This document shows positions 49,999 to 50,168 of a DNA stretch of 50,168 nt, one piece after another. Position numbers and translations under genes: made by a program. The stretch covers positions 1-50,168 of the forward strand of contig JARKPU010000052.1 in NCBI GenBank assembly GCA_029975055.1, in the 5' to 3' direction. Numbering within the stretch: the first letter of the stretch is position 1; the number at the start of each line of letters is the position of its first letter. Source of the DNA: Anaerolinea sp. (GTDB lineage: Bacteria; Chloroflexota; Anaerolineae; Anaerolineales; Anaerolineaceae). The notes beneath the pieces were generated by a model that worked only from the letters and a program-made list of their open reading frames with translations, made no database searches and was not told the origin of the DNA.

Positions 49999-50168
49999 TC
50001 AGGCCCCGTCTGTTTTGCCGTTGCGCGGGCCGCGCACTTCCTCGAGGAATTCGGGCGAGTTGAGCCGGCGCTCGAGCAGGTAGGTGAGGTAATAGCGCAG
50101 GAGCGACTCCATCTCGGCGCGCTCGCCCGCGCCGGGGTTGGCGCGCATAGCTTCGGAATAAGCGCTGC
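49999..50168 (-). CDS. recO: Probable RecO C-terminal end (partial)
   Basis: The minus-strand frame from the window edge to the stop at 49999-50001 reads SEAMRANPGAGERAEMESL, then LRYYLTYLLERRLNSPEFL and EEVRGPRNGKTDGA. The LLRYYLTYLLERRLNSPEFL segment resembles the C-terminal helical part of RecO, the recombination mediator that loads RecA on gapped DNA. Only about 56 residues are visible and the cysteine part lies outside the window, so this is a tentative call. Confidence 0.5.
   Translation of the reverse strand, partial: SAYSEAMRANPGAGERAEMESLLRYYLTYLLERRLNSPEFLEEVRGPRNGKTDGA

Noticed and set aside
49988..50012. Strong terminator after the last lipoprotein
   Set aside because: GGGGC...GCCCC is short and the T-run is interrupted; it also lies inside the end of the probable recO gene.

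Overview
This window looks like a chromosomal segment of an uncultured or little-studied Chloroflexota bacterium, probably of the class Anaerolineae. The basis is indirect: high GC, a complete 14-subunit nuo operon, Thr/Pro-rich (PTPTATP-like) lipoproteins, a fused GlyQS, long low-complexity hairpin repeats of the CGCGAAG type between genes, and many genes whose TATAAT-like box lies only 6-7 nt before the ATG (leaderless-type promoters). No rRNA, tRNA, phage, transposase or CRISPR array was seen.

Layout. 1-309: tandem 129-bp hairpin repeats. 351-6576 (+): threonine synthase, then a likely operon of coaE (fused to a GNAT-like domain), cdaA (c-di-AMP synthase), cdaR and der. 6625-9181: an NAD-dependent sugar epimerase (-), rubrerythrin (+) and tpiA (-). 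9397-11912 (+): a sulfur operon of an ArsR-type regulator, a sulfide:quinone oxidoreductase-like flavoprotein, a TusE-type sulfur carrier and a DsrE2-like protein, preceded by an ArsR-type operator palindrome and a CRP/FNR-like palindrome. 12094-16929 (+): lipoprotein, DegT-family aminotransferase, PH-like membrane protein, DUF92 membrane protein and an AlkD-like protein.

17039-31469 (-): the complete nuoABCDEFGHIJKLMN operon for respiratory complex I, with a good sigma-70 promoter (TTGCCA-N17-TATACT) before nuoA and a strong terminator beyond nuoN. 31830-33023 (+): an XRE-type helix-turn-helix protein whose C-terminal two thirds is an array of 29-residue LAPFL...LDxLV repeats; this is the least explained gene here and the best candidate for something new.

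33069-37859 (-): a receiver/transmembrane sensor/HAMP/adenylate cyclase protein, a Thr/Pro-rich membrane-anchored protein and a GT-C-like multi-pass membrane protein. 38056-41644 (-): rpoD and dnaG, the macromolecular synthesis pair. 41742-43154 (+): a propeller-type lipoprotein divergent from dnaG. 43224-46244 (-): fused glycyl-tRNA synthetase. 46309-46765: four tandem 114-bp repeats. 46848-50168: a uroporphyrinogen-decarboxylase-like protein (+), a three-domain AHSA1-PDZ-DinB fusion (-), a lipoprotein (+) and the 3' end of a probable recO (-).

Together the genes describe a respiring or facultative cell with complex I, sulfide handling, peroxide defence by rubrerythrin, and two nucleotide second messengers (c-di-AMP from CdaA, and cAMP or cGMP from the class III cyclase). 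A CRP/FNR-like site in front of the sulfur operon could link these, but that is inference. All functional names rest on reading motifs by eye; no database search was possible.
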